Part shown: piece after piece, positions 52,079-60,915 of the stretch
Layout of the letters: each line of letters opens with the position of its first letter
Position numbering within the stretch: position 1 is the first letter of the stretch
Assembly (NCBI RefSeq): GCF_900142785.1
Contig: NZ_FRCD01000019.1
Span: 1 to 64,000 of the forward strand
Length of the DNA stretch: 64,000 bases
Direction of reading: 5' to 3'
Source of the DNA: Chryseobacterium carnipullorum
Lineage (GTDB): Bacteria > Bacteroidota > Bacteroidia > Flavobacteriales > Weeksellaceae
The notes under the pieces: generated by a model
The model's database searches: none
What the model was told of the DNA's origin: nothing
The model's input: only the letters and a program-made list of their open reading frames with translations
Position numbers and translations under genes: made by a program

Positions 52079-53498
52079 AAAAGAAGCCTTTTTTATAAAG
52101 TTCGTTAATTAATGAGTCTGATACTTGCGGTGGGATGGAAAGGTGAGCCGCCGCGTACTGCCGGATATCTGCAAGTCTGGCCGGAGCTTCGGTGATCTGC
52201 TTTATCAGATGGTACAGGGATGGATTGGCCGATTCTTCTATAATTTCCTTCTGATTAAAACGTCCTTTTATTTCGATACGATCCGGTGACACACTTACCC
52301 CCAACCAGGGATGGAAGCGGAGGATGTCATTATCCTGCAGCTTCTCCTTAAAATACTCCGTGCTCCACGACTGCAGGATCATTTCCAGTCCGGCAGCATT
52401 TTCATAGGTTGCCTCCGCAAATATGATATAACCCAAAGGCCATTCATCTGATGCTGTTGTGGGGCTTATCAGTTGTACCTTCCTGCTTACCGCATTAATC
52501 AGGAAGCCGGTTACACAACAAATGCTGCCATTGGCATATTCTTCCGATCCGGCGTAGTCGGGGTTAGAACGATGCCAGGGTGCTTTGCGTAGCTTATTGT
52601 CTTGCTGCGATAGTATTTCCGGGCGTTCCAAAGCTTTCTTTCTGAAATTTCCGGCATTTCCGTAAGCAAAGCTGGTATTCATATTGAGGGCCAGACATTC
52701 CACTTCAGCGAGCTCTTCGGCACTAAATGCTTTATGAACTTTACTCATAATGCCGAGCGAGGTGAGGGAAAACCGGTTGAGCCAGCAGCCATGCTCTGCG
52801 GAAAGCCTTATAAAACGGCGTATGCGTTCTGTATCTTTATGAGCTACCGCCGTAGTGGTAGGCGGGAAAACCCCACATGATTCATAAACATCAAGGCAGA
52901 ATTTTTCATAATCAGGGTTGTCAAAAGGTTCGGTGGCCCAGTAAAGAAATGTGGATTTCATAGCGTCGCCAAGAAAGGAATGCATCGTATCGAGCAGTCC
53001 GAGCCACTCTTCGCGGTTGTCATCGTAATTGTAGTTTTCTTTAAAGCTATCCGGCGACAGGGCACAAAACCAACATCCTACGGAGCATCCCTGTGTTAAC
53101 TCAACCGTCATGGAAGAGTGAATATTAGTATCCGTAAAGAAAGGCCCGAGATCGAATCGCTGGCGTGCGATCTGCCGATTCCTCCAGGCAAGCATGCCTC
53201 GATCCCTGGGCAGGTTTTCAGACAAGTAAAATGACTGAATGAGATCCTGCTTGCTCTTCGATATTTCCCACATCGTTTGTACTGGTTGCGGCAACTCTGT
53301 TATTCGCTCATCGATCATGTATTTTATGTCATCAGGCGTGACCGGTATGGCATGTTTTTCCAGGGTCTCTGTTGTATTGTTGATCAGGTCTTGTTTGAAA
53401 TCGGGATCGGCCGACCAGCGTTCAAAAAATCTCTTCAAACCTGCATAACGATGTAGATTATCGTGATAGCTGTTTCTGTAACTCAGGCTCTTTTGCAT
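52068..53498 (-). CDS. radical SAM peptide-modifying enzyme, proteusin-epimerase-like
   Basis: 476 aa. The 4Fe-4S/SAM motif is C138-x3-C142-x2-C145 in QGCSVGCWFC. Residues 31-60 (DPDFKQDLINNT... to ...IPVTPDD) closely parallel the leader of the cluster's own precursor. The C-terminal part has S-I-C-C-V-T-G-F-L-I-N and L-I-S-P-T-T-A-S-D-E-W-P-L-G-Y (325-357), which I recall from PoyD/OspD-type RiPP epimerases, where a downstream Cys donates hydrogen (Cys327/328 are candidates). It may convert L- to D-residues in the core. The family call is from memory; another peptide chemistry is possible. Confidence 0.7.
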   Translation of the reverse strand: MQKSLSYRNSYHDNLHRYAGLKRFFERWSADPDFKQDLINNTTETLEKHAIPVTPDDIKYMIDERITELPQPVQTMWEISKSKQDLIQSFYLSENLPRDRGMLAWRNRQIARQRFDLGPFFTDTNIHSSMTVELTQGCSVGCWFCALSPDSFKENYNYDDNREEWLGLLDTMHSFLGDAMKSTFLYWATEPFDNPDYEKFCLDVYESCGVFPPTTTAVAHKDTERIRRFIRLSAEHGCWLNRFSLTSLGIMSKVHKAFSAEELAEVECLALNMNTSFAYGNAGNFRKKALERPEILSQQDNKLRKAPWHRSNPDYAGSEEYANGSICCVTGFLINAVSRKVQLISPTTASDEWPLGYIIFAEATYENAAGLEMILQSWSTEYFKEKLQDNDILRFHPWLGVSVSPDRIEIKGRFNQKEIIEESANPSLYHLIKQITEAPARLADIRQYAAAHLSIPPQVSDSLINELYKKGFFYGC

Positions 53499-53509
53499 GT
53501 TTTTCTAAT

Positions 53510-54943
53510 TTATAGATGGTTTCCTAAAATAAATTCTCCAACAGAACTCTCCTGCAGGACCGTTTTTTTCGTAAGCCTGCAGAACGTCTCAATATTACCG
53601 TTGCCTATCGCGCAGGCGCCCAGACCGAGGTCGGTAGCGACGAGGTACAGGGTCTGGAAAACCACGCCGACATTTTTCAGAATAGCGGCGTAAGCCATAT
53701 TTTCATATTTCCAGAACATACGTTCGAAATCGGCGGCGAAGGTAATAACGGCGGGAGGTAGCTGCTCACTGCCGGTACAGGCCCTGGCATACCACATCAT
53801 GGTATCGGTATCCTTGTTTTTATGCTGCAACAGGCATAACTTATGCTCAAACGCATTGTATTGATAAAATCCGGGTTCGAGCCCTTCACATTCGTAAATG
53901 GTTAAGTAAAATATAAGCTCGTACATACTGCCTCCCGAAGGATAAGGCGCGCTTAATGTTTCTATTTCCGCGGTATCACCTGCCGCGTTGGCTACCGGGT
54001 ACGGGTGACTACCCTTGATGCGCAAGCAGCGGTATAACAGTATGCTCAGCAACCGGAGATCGAGACCGTTATAGGCCCGGGTAGAATGTCTTTGCCCCAT
54101 ACAGTGATCCAGTGACTGCGATAGGTGCATTTCTTCCGGACCCGGTACGGAAAGGTAAACTTCCGCCAATGTCCCTGCTTCTCCCCTGCTTGCCTTCTTG
54201 GGAAGAATACGGTTTATAAATCTATAAGTCGCTCCCAGATTGTAATTATGTCTTCCGTACCGGGTGCGGGTATGAAACAGCAGGTCGTGAAAATTCCATA
54301 ATTCCTCTGGGGAAGGCGTGTTAACAACAGGCTCAAATTCCAGGAAGTCACCGGTATGCAGCAGGGTCATAAAAGCTTCAAGGGTAGATGCACTGATGTG
54401 CTTCTCCCGGCTTAATGCCCCCGTTGTGGTAAAAGTGGATAGTAGCGAAGTAAGCCCCAGGATACGCTGATCATAGATGAGGATCCTGGCCTGGCCAAGC
54501 GCTGATTCCAATAGAAAATGCGATTCTTCACGGCGGATAAGGGCAAACTTTGAAAGTCGGAATCGTTGGGTGATTTGATCCCTGCAAAAAACAGTGGTGC
54601 CAGTCATCTGTTCGTAACTGCAAAAAACGGTATGGTCCTCCATCAATGTGTAAGCCAGATAACCTGCTTTTTCAAGTCTGCCGAGGTACAGGTTTAAGTG
54701 GTTTAACCCGTCATAACCCTCTTGTTCAAAAGCAATGCTGCCCAGTTCTGTTTTTGTATATTTATTATTTTCCAGGAGCTTTAACGCAGTAAGTGTAGAA
54801 GGACGTAGATTTTCGATCATGAAAAAATTTCCCTGGTTACCAAATAGCAGACCATCTTGTCCTTTTACCTCGACCCGGGTGTACTGTTTCAGTGAGAGCT
54901 TAAGCTCCGTTAACTTCTTTGCTGTGATATTTTCCATGGTCAT
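53510..54943 (-). CDS. SagB-type FMN dehydrogenase (azoline oxidase)
   Basis: 477 aa, the length of SagB-type enzymes. The nitroreductase fold occupies the C-terminal half: GQRHSTRAYNGLDL, APYPSGGSMYELIFYL, PGFYQYNAFEHKL, VVFQTLYLVATDLGLGACAIG and the end FILGNHL. The N-terminal ~240 residues form the usual SagB extension. It oxidises thiazolines/(methyl)oxazolines made by the YcaO enzyme to azoles. It lies 15 bases after the YcaO gene and 11 before the radical SAM gene. The start may be the second Met (54937). Confidence 0.88.
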   Translation of the reverse strand: MTMENITAKKLTELKLSLKQYTRVEVKGQDGLLFGNQGNFFMIENLRPSTLTALKLLENNKYTKTELGSIAFEQEGYDGLNHLNLYLGRLEKAGYLAYTLMEDHTVFCSYEQMTGTTVFCRDQITQRFRLSKFALIRREESHFLLESALGQARILIYDQRILGLTSLLSTFTTTGALSREKHISASTLEAFMTLLHTGDFLEFEPVVNTPSPEELWNFHDLLFHTRTRYGRHNYNLGATYRFINRILPKKASRGEAGTLAEVYLSVPGPEEMHLSQSLDHCMGQRHSTRAYNGLDLRLLSILLYRCLRIKGSHPYPVANAAGDTAEIETLSAPYPSGGSMYELIFYLTIYECEGLEPGFYQYNAFEHKLCLLQHKNKDTDTMMWYARACTGSEQLPPAVITFAADFERMFWKYENMAYAAILKNVGVVFQTLYLVATDLGLGACAIGNGNIETFCRLTKKTVLQESSVGEFILGNHL

Positions 54944-54958
54944 CTGGATAACGGTTGA

Positions 54959-57199
54959 TTAAATAAAGATGGAAATCGGGTTTAGTTCCGATTCTTTTAA
55001 AGGGGCCGGAAGCCAGCCCATTTTTACAGGCACATCATATATACGGCCATCGGCATACCTTGCCCAGAAGTGACGTAAACCCGGCACAACAACCTTTACC
55101 ACATGCAAGCCGATGTCTGGCCTGGTTTGATCAAGGATGTGCATATCAAGTCCCATCTTTTTTACAACCTCAACACAATAGTCAAGGTCATTTTTTATAT
55201 CTGTAAACCGGGGAACATTAAAGCTATCCGCAGTGCTTTTCGGACGTCGTGTATCGGGTACCAGGTAAGGCTGATTTTCCAGGTTTGCCGTTTGCCACCA
55301 ATGTACGGTTTCCGGGTCGTCATACCGGTATTGGCCCGGCGGGAGGCTTTCGTCCATAGAAGGCATCATTTGGTTCAGCTCGGTCAGCGCCCGTCGTAAT
55401 GCTATGCTTGGGTCGAGGTGCGCGGCAGGGGCAAATACAATATCCTGGTAAGTGGTACGGTCGTTGCGGGCAGAGATGGCAATAAATGCAGGAATACCGC
55501 TGTCGCCGGTGAGATCCAACACCCACATATCCCGGTTCCTGCTTTTGTGATAGGCTTTAAGTTTGAGTGCATAGTCATCGTTAAAACTTTCCAGGTCAAG
55601 TTCCGGCATCTTCAGCCTGTTATACCACCATATCGCTACACTGTCCCTTTCTATAAGTTCCATGAAGCCCTGTAGTACTGCTTCTTCGAGTGTATTACCA
55701 GCAGCACATCCGTTGGAATCCGGTGCGCAGAAGAAATGTTCCCCGCCGTTATCCGGATGGCTGTAATAGCAATAAGCGGTAGGCAGATAGACGACTTCAT
55801 TTCTTGTAACGGACCATAGCGGGCTCCATTCGATAACTGCATTTTCTTCGAGAGGAAGGGGCACTATGTTAAAGAAGCTTTCGCGGGCATTCCACAGATT
55901 CATGTCTTCTACTTGCTTTTTGCTGAAAAGCATACAGTCATTAGGATGGATGGCCTTATCGCCAAGAGCTTTAAAACTGGTTAGTTGGCGTGGCTCGTCT
56001 CCCCTGTAAACACCTGAGTAACGTTCAATGGCTTCGCCGATTGCACTGACTTTGGCTTGAATTTCTGTAACGCCTTTGCCGCAACTGTTGCTTCGCAGGT
56101 TCTTTCGTAACGATTGCAGATTATTGGTTTTTATCGCCATATTCTGACCAGAAATAAATACATGTTGCAGTACATCATCTCCGTTTGTAATACGTTCCAG
56201 TTTATTGACAATGCCCGTTATCGGGCTGATGAGGTGTTTAAAACGGTTGTAGGTTTCTTCAGCGGTAACGGACCGGTGACCACCGTCGATAAAGCTTTTC
56301 GGGCTGGATTGAAATTGAATATTTCCGGGTATCCTGTCTGTATCTGGTGTGCCGCATACCCTACATTGTGGTCTCCTCACCACTACGTGTTTATGGGTTT
56401 CCAGTGTTCCGTAATGGATCGTCAGCATTTTATTTTCCAATTGCTCGTTATGCCCCAGCACGATAAATTTCAAAAGTTCAGTCAATGCCGTGCTGAGGCT
56501 TGTATCGATCGTTGAAGGTAAACTGCTGGCTGCAACGAGAGGGGTACTAATTTTACCGGTTTCTTTCAGGTAGACTTCAACATCGCGGTTGGCTATAAGG
56601 CGTTGTATCAAACAATCGAAACATGCGGTCTTGCCGGGTCTGAATATGGGGCCAAGCCAGATTTCTATCCCATTAGGTTTACACATCAGGAAAGGAATGT
56701 TTTGATACCATAAATCCCTGGCCTTTTCAAGAACGCCATCCTGAAGGTAGTCATCCGTTAAGATTACGGCAAGGTTTTCCGCTTCCCCGACAACAGGAAG
56801 CCCTCCAGCATCCATCTGCCGGATAAAATTGCTACTTTCGGCGGTACCATAAGTATAGACACGGACGCGAGCCTGTTCCTTATTCCTTTGTACCACAGCT
56901 TCTTCCACACCGAGAGAACTCCAAAATGCAGATTCGGAAACGCTTAATTTATTCTTGGTTTCAAAAATATATTTTTTCTCTTTCAACAGGGACAGTACAT
57001 ACAAAATCTGCGGTGCATCAACCACACCATCGAGATGCTGAATAATGTCGTCCACAGTTTTGACACCGTCCAGGTACTTCGCTACGTGGATAAGCGACTT
57101 GCCGGTCAGTAATTGCTGGCCAAATTCCGAACTGAGAATAAGCTTGTCGTCTTCTACAACTATCGGGTGTATATGATCTTTAAATTTCGGGATACGCAT
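54959..57199 (-). CDS. fused leader-binding/YcaO cyclodehydratase (SagC-SagD type)
   Basis: 746 aa, first gene of the operon after the precursor. Residues 1-85 look like a RiPP recognition element (winged-helix pattern). Residues 110-290 form an E1/ThiF-like partner domain with zinc Cys pairs C193-F-D-C196 and C279-R-V-C282. Residues about 330-746 are YcaO: NSCGKGVTEIQAKVSAIGEAIERYSG (372-396) and the Glu-rich ATP/Mg site LEEAVLQGFMELIERDS. The extreme C-terminus (ELNPISIFI) has Pro but not the common PxPxP. It uses ATP to turn Cys/Ser/Thr into azolines. Confidence 0.9.
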   Translation of the reverse strand: MRIPKFKDHIHPIVVEDDKLILSSEFGQQLLTGKSLIHVAKYLDGVKTVDDIIQHLDGVVDAPQILYVLSLLKEKKYIFETKNKLSVSESAFWSSLGVEEAVVQRNKEQARVRVYTYGTAESSNFIRQMDAGGLPVVGEAENLAVILTDDYLQDGVLEKARDLWYQNIPFLMCKPNGIEIWLGPIFRPGKTACFDCLIQRLIANRDVEVYLKETGKISTPLVAASSLPSTIDTSLSTALTELLKFIVLGHNEQLENKMLTIHYGTLETHKHVVVRRPQCRVCGTPDTDRIPGNIQFQSSPKSFIDGGHRSVTAEETYNRFKHLISPITGIVNKLERITNGDDVLQHVFISGQNMAIKTNNLQSLRKNLRSNSCGKGVTEIQAKVSAIGEAIERYSGVYRGDEPRQLTSFKALGDKAIHPNDCMLFSKKQVEDMNLWNARESFFNIVPLPLEENAVIEWSPLWSVTRNEVVYLPTAYCYYSHPDNGGEHFFCAPDSNGCAAGNTLEEAVLQGFMELIERDSVAIWWYNRLKMPELDLESFNDDYALKLKAYHKSRNRDMWVLDLTGDSGIPAFIAISARNDRTTYQDIVFAPAAHLDPSIALRRALTELNQMMPSMDESLPPGQYRYDDPETVHWWQTANLENQPYLVPDTRRPKSTADSFNVPRFTDIKNDLDYCVEVVKKMGLDMHILDQTRPDIGLHVVKVVVPGLRHFWARYADGRIYDVPVKMGWLPAPLKESELNPISIFI

Positions 57200-57307
57200 G
57201 TTGATCTCTTTTATAAGGATAAACGATTTTTCGGAAAATGAACGGGGAAAACCAAAATAGCATTGGGCCTATCAGAAACCCTGTCCATTCGCTAGGGATG
57301 AATCCGC

Positions 57308-57342
57308 TATAACGGGAACCGAATAACCCGGTTCCCGCTATA
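57308..57342. promoter_or_regulatory. long hairpin between precursor gene and biosynthetic operon
   Basis: TATAACGGGAACCG (57308-57321) pairs with CGGTTCCCGCTATA (57329-57342): 14 base pairs with one mismatch and a 7-base loop. There is no T-run on either side, so it is not a classical terminator. In RiPP clusters such hairpins often let the precursor mRNA accumulate over the enzyme mRNA, by attenuation or by protecting a 3' end. The rest of the 220-base gap shows nothing. Confidence 0.6.
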
Positions 57343-57419
57343 CCGGACCTTTTGGAATAAGCTTATCTAAACCGGCTCATTGTGATTTTTGAACGGAATG
57401 ATATTTATTCCAAAATGTA

Positions 57420-57773
57420 TTAGCTGCAAGAATTTGTAGATGCGCTTGATACGCAACTTACACAAGATGGTACAGTAACACAGGTACTTGATGTGCTTTG
57501 GCAGCTTGCAGCCGCCGCCGTTGCAAGCGATTCATCTTTAATTTCTTCGTTAACCTGTGGTAAAAGCAGATAAACATCTGTACTGGTGCTGTTAGGGATT
57601 TCCGAGTTGGCCGGAGCTCCTACAATAACGTGGATATTCATCCCCTCCGGGATTTGCATACCTGCGTCAGAAAGCACTTTGTTCGGGTTGTTTACATACT
57701 CATGTGCAAAATCAGGGTTTGCCTGTGCTTTTGCTGTCACTTCGCTGATGACTCTTACGGCTTGGTTTTCCAT
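57420..57773 (-). CDS. RiPP precursor peptide with NHLP-type leader
   Basis: 117 aa. Residues 1-75 match the nitrile-hydratase-alpha-like leader of proteusins and NHLP-type TOMMs: NPDFAHEYVNNPNKVLSDAG (19-38), IPEGMNIHVI (41-50) and STDVYLLLP (64-72). A linker ends in A84-T-A-A-A-A89, the probable cleavage zone. The core, residues 90-117, is 5 Cys, 11 Ser and 4 Thr in 28 residues, and each Cys (91, 98, 104, 107, 116) is preceded by Ser or Thr. Only Gln92, four Val, Pro102, Ala111 and Asn114 interrupt. Substrate for the YcaO, SagB, LanM-like and radical SAM enzymes encoded downstream. Confidence 0.9.
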   Translation of the reverse strand: MENQAVRVISEVTAKAQANPDFAHEYVNNPNKVLSDAGMQIPEGMNIHVIVGAPANSEIPNSTSTDVYLLLPQVNEEIKDESLATAAAASCQSTSSTCVTVPSCVSCVSSASTNSCS

Positions 57774-57823
57774 TGTTTTAATTTTTTAGTTAATAAATTT
57801 TGTGATTGTGAAATTCCACGTAT

Positions 57824-57831
57824 TAAAGGTA
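57824..57831 (-). promoter_or_regulatory. possible -7 box of the precursor gene
   Basis: On the minus strand TACCTTTA, seven of eight bases of the TAnnTTTG consensus, 50 bases upstream of the precursor ATG. No clear -33 TTG is seen, so this is tentative. Confidence 0.25.
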
Positions 57832-58080
57832 CTTCGAATAGGGAGACAGCGATTATGTAGAAATACTGGTTTTATGCAATGGGTATTTATACTGTAAATA
57901 TCACTTATTTAGGATTTATTGTATTTATGCAAATGACTTTTCCTTACCAAATGATTAATCAGGAACTTCTATAAATCCGGAAAAGGGTAAAAGGAAGCGT
58001 TCATTATTCGCAGCTTTTCAGCAGTGATGCGAAGGTAAAATTGCCTGTTTTTCAGATCAATTAAAATTATTAAATTTAGT

Positions 58081-58323
58081 TTGCTAAAACTTCTAAAAAA
58101 GAGCAACTTTTCAGAAGATCAGATTAGTAATATTCTGAAAGAATATCAATCTGGAAAGCTACAAAAGACATCTGTCGAGAACATGGGATTCCTTCCACTG
58201 CCTTCTATCAATGGAAAATATATTATTGTTGAAAAGAATTTGGATTCTGGTTCGGAAAAAATATCTGTTACCAGGTTCTTCATCAAAAAAACAAGACACC
58301 TAAATAGCAATATGCTTAAATAG
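58081..58323 (+). pseudogene. decayed IS3-type transposase OrfA fragment
   Basis: An 80-codon frame opening with TTG. KKSNFSEDQISNILKEYQSGK strongly recalls the helix-turn-helix start of IS3-family OrfA proteins; after ~25 residues the resemblance stops. No inverted repeats or OrfB follow. It marks the 5' border of the RiPP cluster, consistent with past insertion-sequence activity. Confidence 0.45.
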
Positions 58324-58906
58324 GAGAAAATTTACTAAACAGAGGGATTAAAATTCGAAACACCAAAATTTTTTTGATTAAAAATCAAGAGGGATCGTCA
58401 TTCTTTCTCATGACTTAAATACAACCTGCATCTTCAGGTGAGCAGCGAAGAAGATATGCTTAGAAGATGTATAAGAAACTAAAGATGAGGAGCCGTTTTT
58501 ATCATTGGAAAAGAAAATCTACCCAGAACAAGAGCCAATCTATTTTTAGAAATCACCTTTATTTATCATTGGTATCGTGGCAAATATGCAAGTCCCCGAA
58601 CAGCCAGGTGATCAGGAAAAAAGTGGGTGAAGGTCTCGCATCTTTTTTGCTGTAAGACTGACCGGAGAATTGTTGATGTATTAATCTGAAGAATTCACAT
58701 AGTTTCTGCTACAGCACTATTTTATCCCCGGAACTGCTTCTTATACTCCGAAACCATTATTGGAGAAAGGCTCCGGCTTAAAGTATGTTCTACAACTTTA
58801 TTATATTTGTCTCTGTACAGAAAAATTGCAGTATCTGGGTTCTGATTAACCGGCAAGTTAAAAAAAAGCTGCAATAAAGATTACAGATGTAGCTGAATAT
58901 TAACTT
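58324..58906. other. gene-free stretch beside the RiPP cluster
   Basis: About 580 bases with no convincing gene. A 62-codon frame at 58467-58655 is basic and lacks any family resemblance. Its content suggests decayed transposon sequence but nothing firm. Confidence 0.3.
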
Positions 58907-59701
58907 CTATCTTGTTCTAAAGCTTTTTATGATATTAAATGATTCATTTCTCCCGGTTCCGGTACTTGAGTCAACCTCTCTGTAAACAAGATTTCCTCCG
59001 GTAACTTCAAAAATAAGATCATCACCTGTCTGAACATCAAAAGTGAGTATATTGGTCCCTGATCCTGTAATGTTTAATGAATTAGAGTTATTGTTCCCAA
59101 AGTCATGGCCTTTAGAACTTATTATAAATCCTGATCCTCTAGACCATGTAACCGTTGCATATTTAACTACGCCTACCCCATTTTGTCCTTGAACAAAACC
59201 TGTATAGACGGTAAATCCCAGGATACTACCGGAGTTCACAGAACATAATATCTTATTGGTTGCTCCGCTATTTGTATAGCTTCCGTCGAAAGTTATGGCA
59301 TTGGAACTGGCCGTTTTCAAATCAAACTGCTTGATTACTTGTCCACTTTCATCCGAAATTAAAGGCGAAAATATATTATAATTGATGCCTGTATTTTGCT
59401 TACCGTTTGTTGTACTTAATGTATTAATCTTTAAAACAGATTTTGTATTAGATCCTGCATTAACAACTAATTCAGCAATTGGCGAAACCGAATTAATTCC
59501 AAAGTTACCATTGTTTAAAAGTGTCACTTCTTCCTTTAAGCCGGAATTAGAAACTCTCAAAGCTTTTGTAGAAGCTGAATTATCTTTAGAGACAATATCA
59601 ACTTTTGAGGCAGGCGTATATGTATTGATTCCAAAATTGCCCATCTGTGCATTAATAAAACTTCCGGAAAGAAAGCAGCCAATGATAAAGATATCTTTCA
59701 T
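58907..59701 (-). CDS. secreted protein with NxGIN repeats (paralogue 1)
   Basis: 264 aa with a signal peptide (MKDIFIIGCFLSGSFINA). After it come two units of the Bacteroidota surface-protein pattern: NFGINTYTPASKVDIVS and NFGINSVSPIAELVVNA. The C-terminal half (about 120-264) is beta-rich with Gly/Asn/Ser, without a C-terminal sorting domain that I can recognise. It shares its architecture with the upstream gene at 59704, from which it is separated by 2 bases. Likely extracellular and possibly self-assembling; function unknown. Confidence 0.65.
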   Translation of the reverse strand: MKDIFIIGCFLSGSFINAQMGNFGINTYTPASKVDIVSKDNSASTKALRVSNSGLKEEVTLLNNGNFGINSVSPIAELVVNAGSNTKSVLKINTLSTTNGKQNTGINYNIFSPLISDESGQVIKQFDLKTASSNAITFDGSYTNSGATNKILCSVNSGSILGFTVYTGFVQGQNGVGVVKYATVTWSRGSGFIISSKGHDFGNNNSNSLNITGSGTNILTFDVQTGDDLIFEVTGGNLVYREVDSSTGTGRNESFNIIKSFRTR

Positions 59702-59703
59702 AA

Positions 59704-60507
59704 CTATCTTGATTTAAAGCTGTAATATACATTAAAAGGAACTGAAGTTGCCCCGGAGCCGGTAATGCTATAATTTAAAGTCCCCATATTGGAACCTGCT
59801 CCAACACTTCCGGTTAAATTTACAGAAAAGATTAAGTCTGTACCATTTAAAAAGTCGAATGTCAGATTATTCGTTCCTACTCCCATTATTGTCATGGGAT
59901 TGACTGTTGCAGAAGAATTATCATATCCATAATTACTTACTACAAACCCCGTATTACGAGTCCATGTAATATCAGCATATACTACATCACCTGTTCCTAA
60001 TGTAAATTCAGGAGTTAATATTTGAAACCGGATAACATTTCCTCCGGAAAGGTTAGTAAGGGTAGCAGCAGCTGACGTGGCAGTATACGATCCGTCAAAT
60101 ATTGAAGCTGCAGCATTGGTAGTTCTTATATCAAACTGCTTAAATACATTTCCATTATTATCCACAACCAAATTGCTGAACTGGTTATAACTTACGCCTG
60201 AGGATATCGTTTTATCTTTCGTATTGCTGAGATTTTCTAGTTTTAATACAGATTTTGTAAGAGCTCCGGAATTTATATTTAGCTGCGCAGTATTAGAAGC
60301 TGCCAAGGGGCTATTGATACCTACATTACCATCATTCTGTATGGTAAAAATTTCTGTAGAAGTTGAGTTCGAAACTCTCAATGCCTTTGTTGCATTCGTG
60401 CTTCCAGATGATATAATATCCAATGTTGCTGAAGGTGTGACATTATTGATTCCGACGTTTTGGGAAAAGACCATCGATGAAATAAAGAGAAAAATAATTT
60501 TTTGCAT
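59704..60507 (-). CDS. secreted protein with NxGIN repeats (paralogue 2)
   Basis: Start taken at 60507 (MQKIIFLFISSMVFSQNVGIN), giving 267 aa with a normal signal peptide; the longer frame to 60645 would bury the signal peptide inside. Units NVGINNVTPSATLDIIS and NVGINSPLAASNTAQ are followed by KALRVSNS, as in paralogue 1. The C-terminal half parallels it too (SFKSR versus SFRTR at the end). Tandem duplication and joint transcription are evident; function unknown. Confidence 0.65.
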   Translation of the reverse strand: MQKIIFLFISSMVFSQNVGINNVTPSATLDIISSGSTNATKALRVSNSTSTEIFTIQNDGNVGINSPLAASNTAQLNINSGALTKSVLKLENLSNTKDKTISSGVSYNQFSNLVVDNNGNVFKQFDIRTTNAAASIFDGSYTATSAAATLTNLSGGNVIRFQILTPEFTLGTGDVVYADITWTRNTGFVVSNYGYDNSSATVNPMTIMGVGTNNLTFDFLNGTDLIFSVNLTGSVGAGSNMGTLNYSITGSGATSVPFNVYYSFKSR

Positions 60508-60852
60508 TATATTATTAATATTATTTAAAGTACCTGTTTTGTGTAATACCCCAACTTGATTTGACCATTTTTGATTTCCGTATCTATACCAACTTGTGCT
60601 GTAATGTAAATTAAAAAAATATCCAGATCCACAAATTCTTTTCAAATGTTATTTTCGTTAAAGATAAGTTAAAAAAATCAACAATAAGTGAGTTTTAACT
60701 TTATTTTTCACAAACAAATTTACAAAAAAACAGCAATTTTGGATTGCTCTTAAAAGAACTAATCGCTGTAACTCATAAGCAAATATAAACTGGAAAAATT
60801 TATTTTACCTCATCAGGTAGAGATAAAAGAGGATTTTCAACAAGATTTGACT

Positions 60853-60915
60853 CAAACGAACCCAATCTTTGATAAAAGTATTTGTAGATACGCTCATCTT
60901 GGTCATACAAAGTCA
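60853..60915. repeat. 60-base segment duplicated from 21956-22018
   Basis: TTTGACTCAAACGAACC... to ...GATACGCTCATCTTGGTCA differs from the copy at 21956 at about seven positions. In both places a plus-strand hairpin with T-run follows at once, but the hairpin sequences are unrelated. Confidence 0.55.

Noticed and set aside
57200..57419. Second precursor peptide in the gap between precursor and YcaO
   Set aside because: No frame with a leader or core-like end; only the hairpin is present.
58467..58655. Short basic frame next to the RiPP cluster as a second precursor
   Set aside because: No leader features, no Cys/Ser/Thr-rich core and wrong strand relative to the operon.
59704..60645. Longer start for the second NxGIN protein (60645)
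   Set aside because: It would put a good signal peptide 46 residues inside the protein; 60507 is the natural start.
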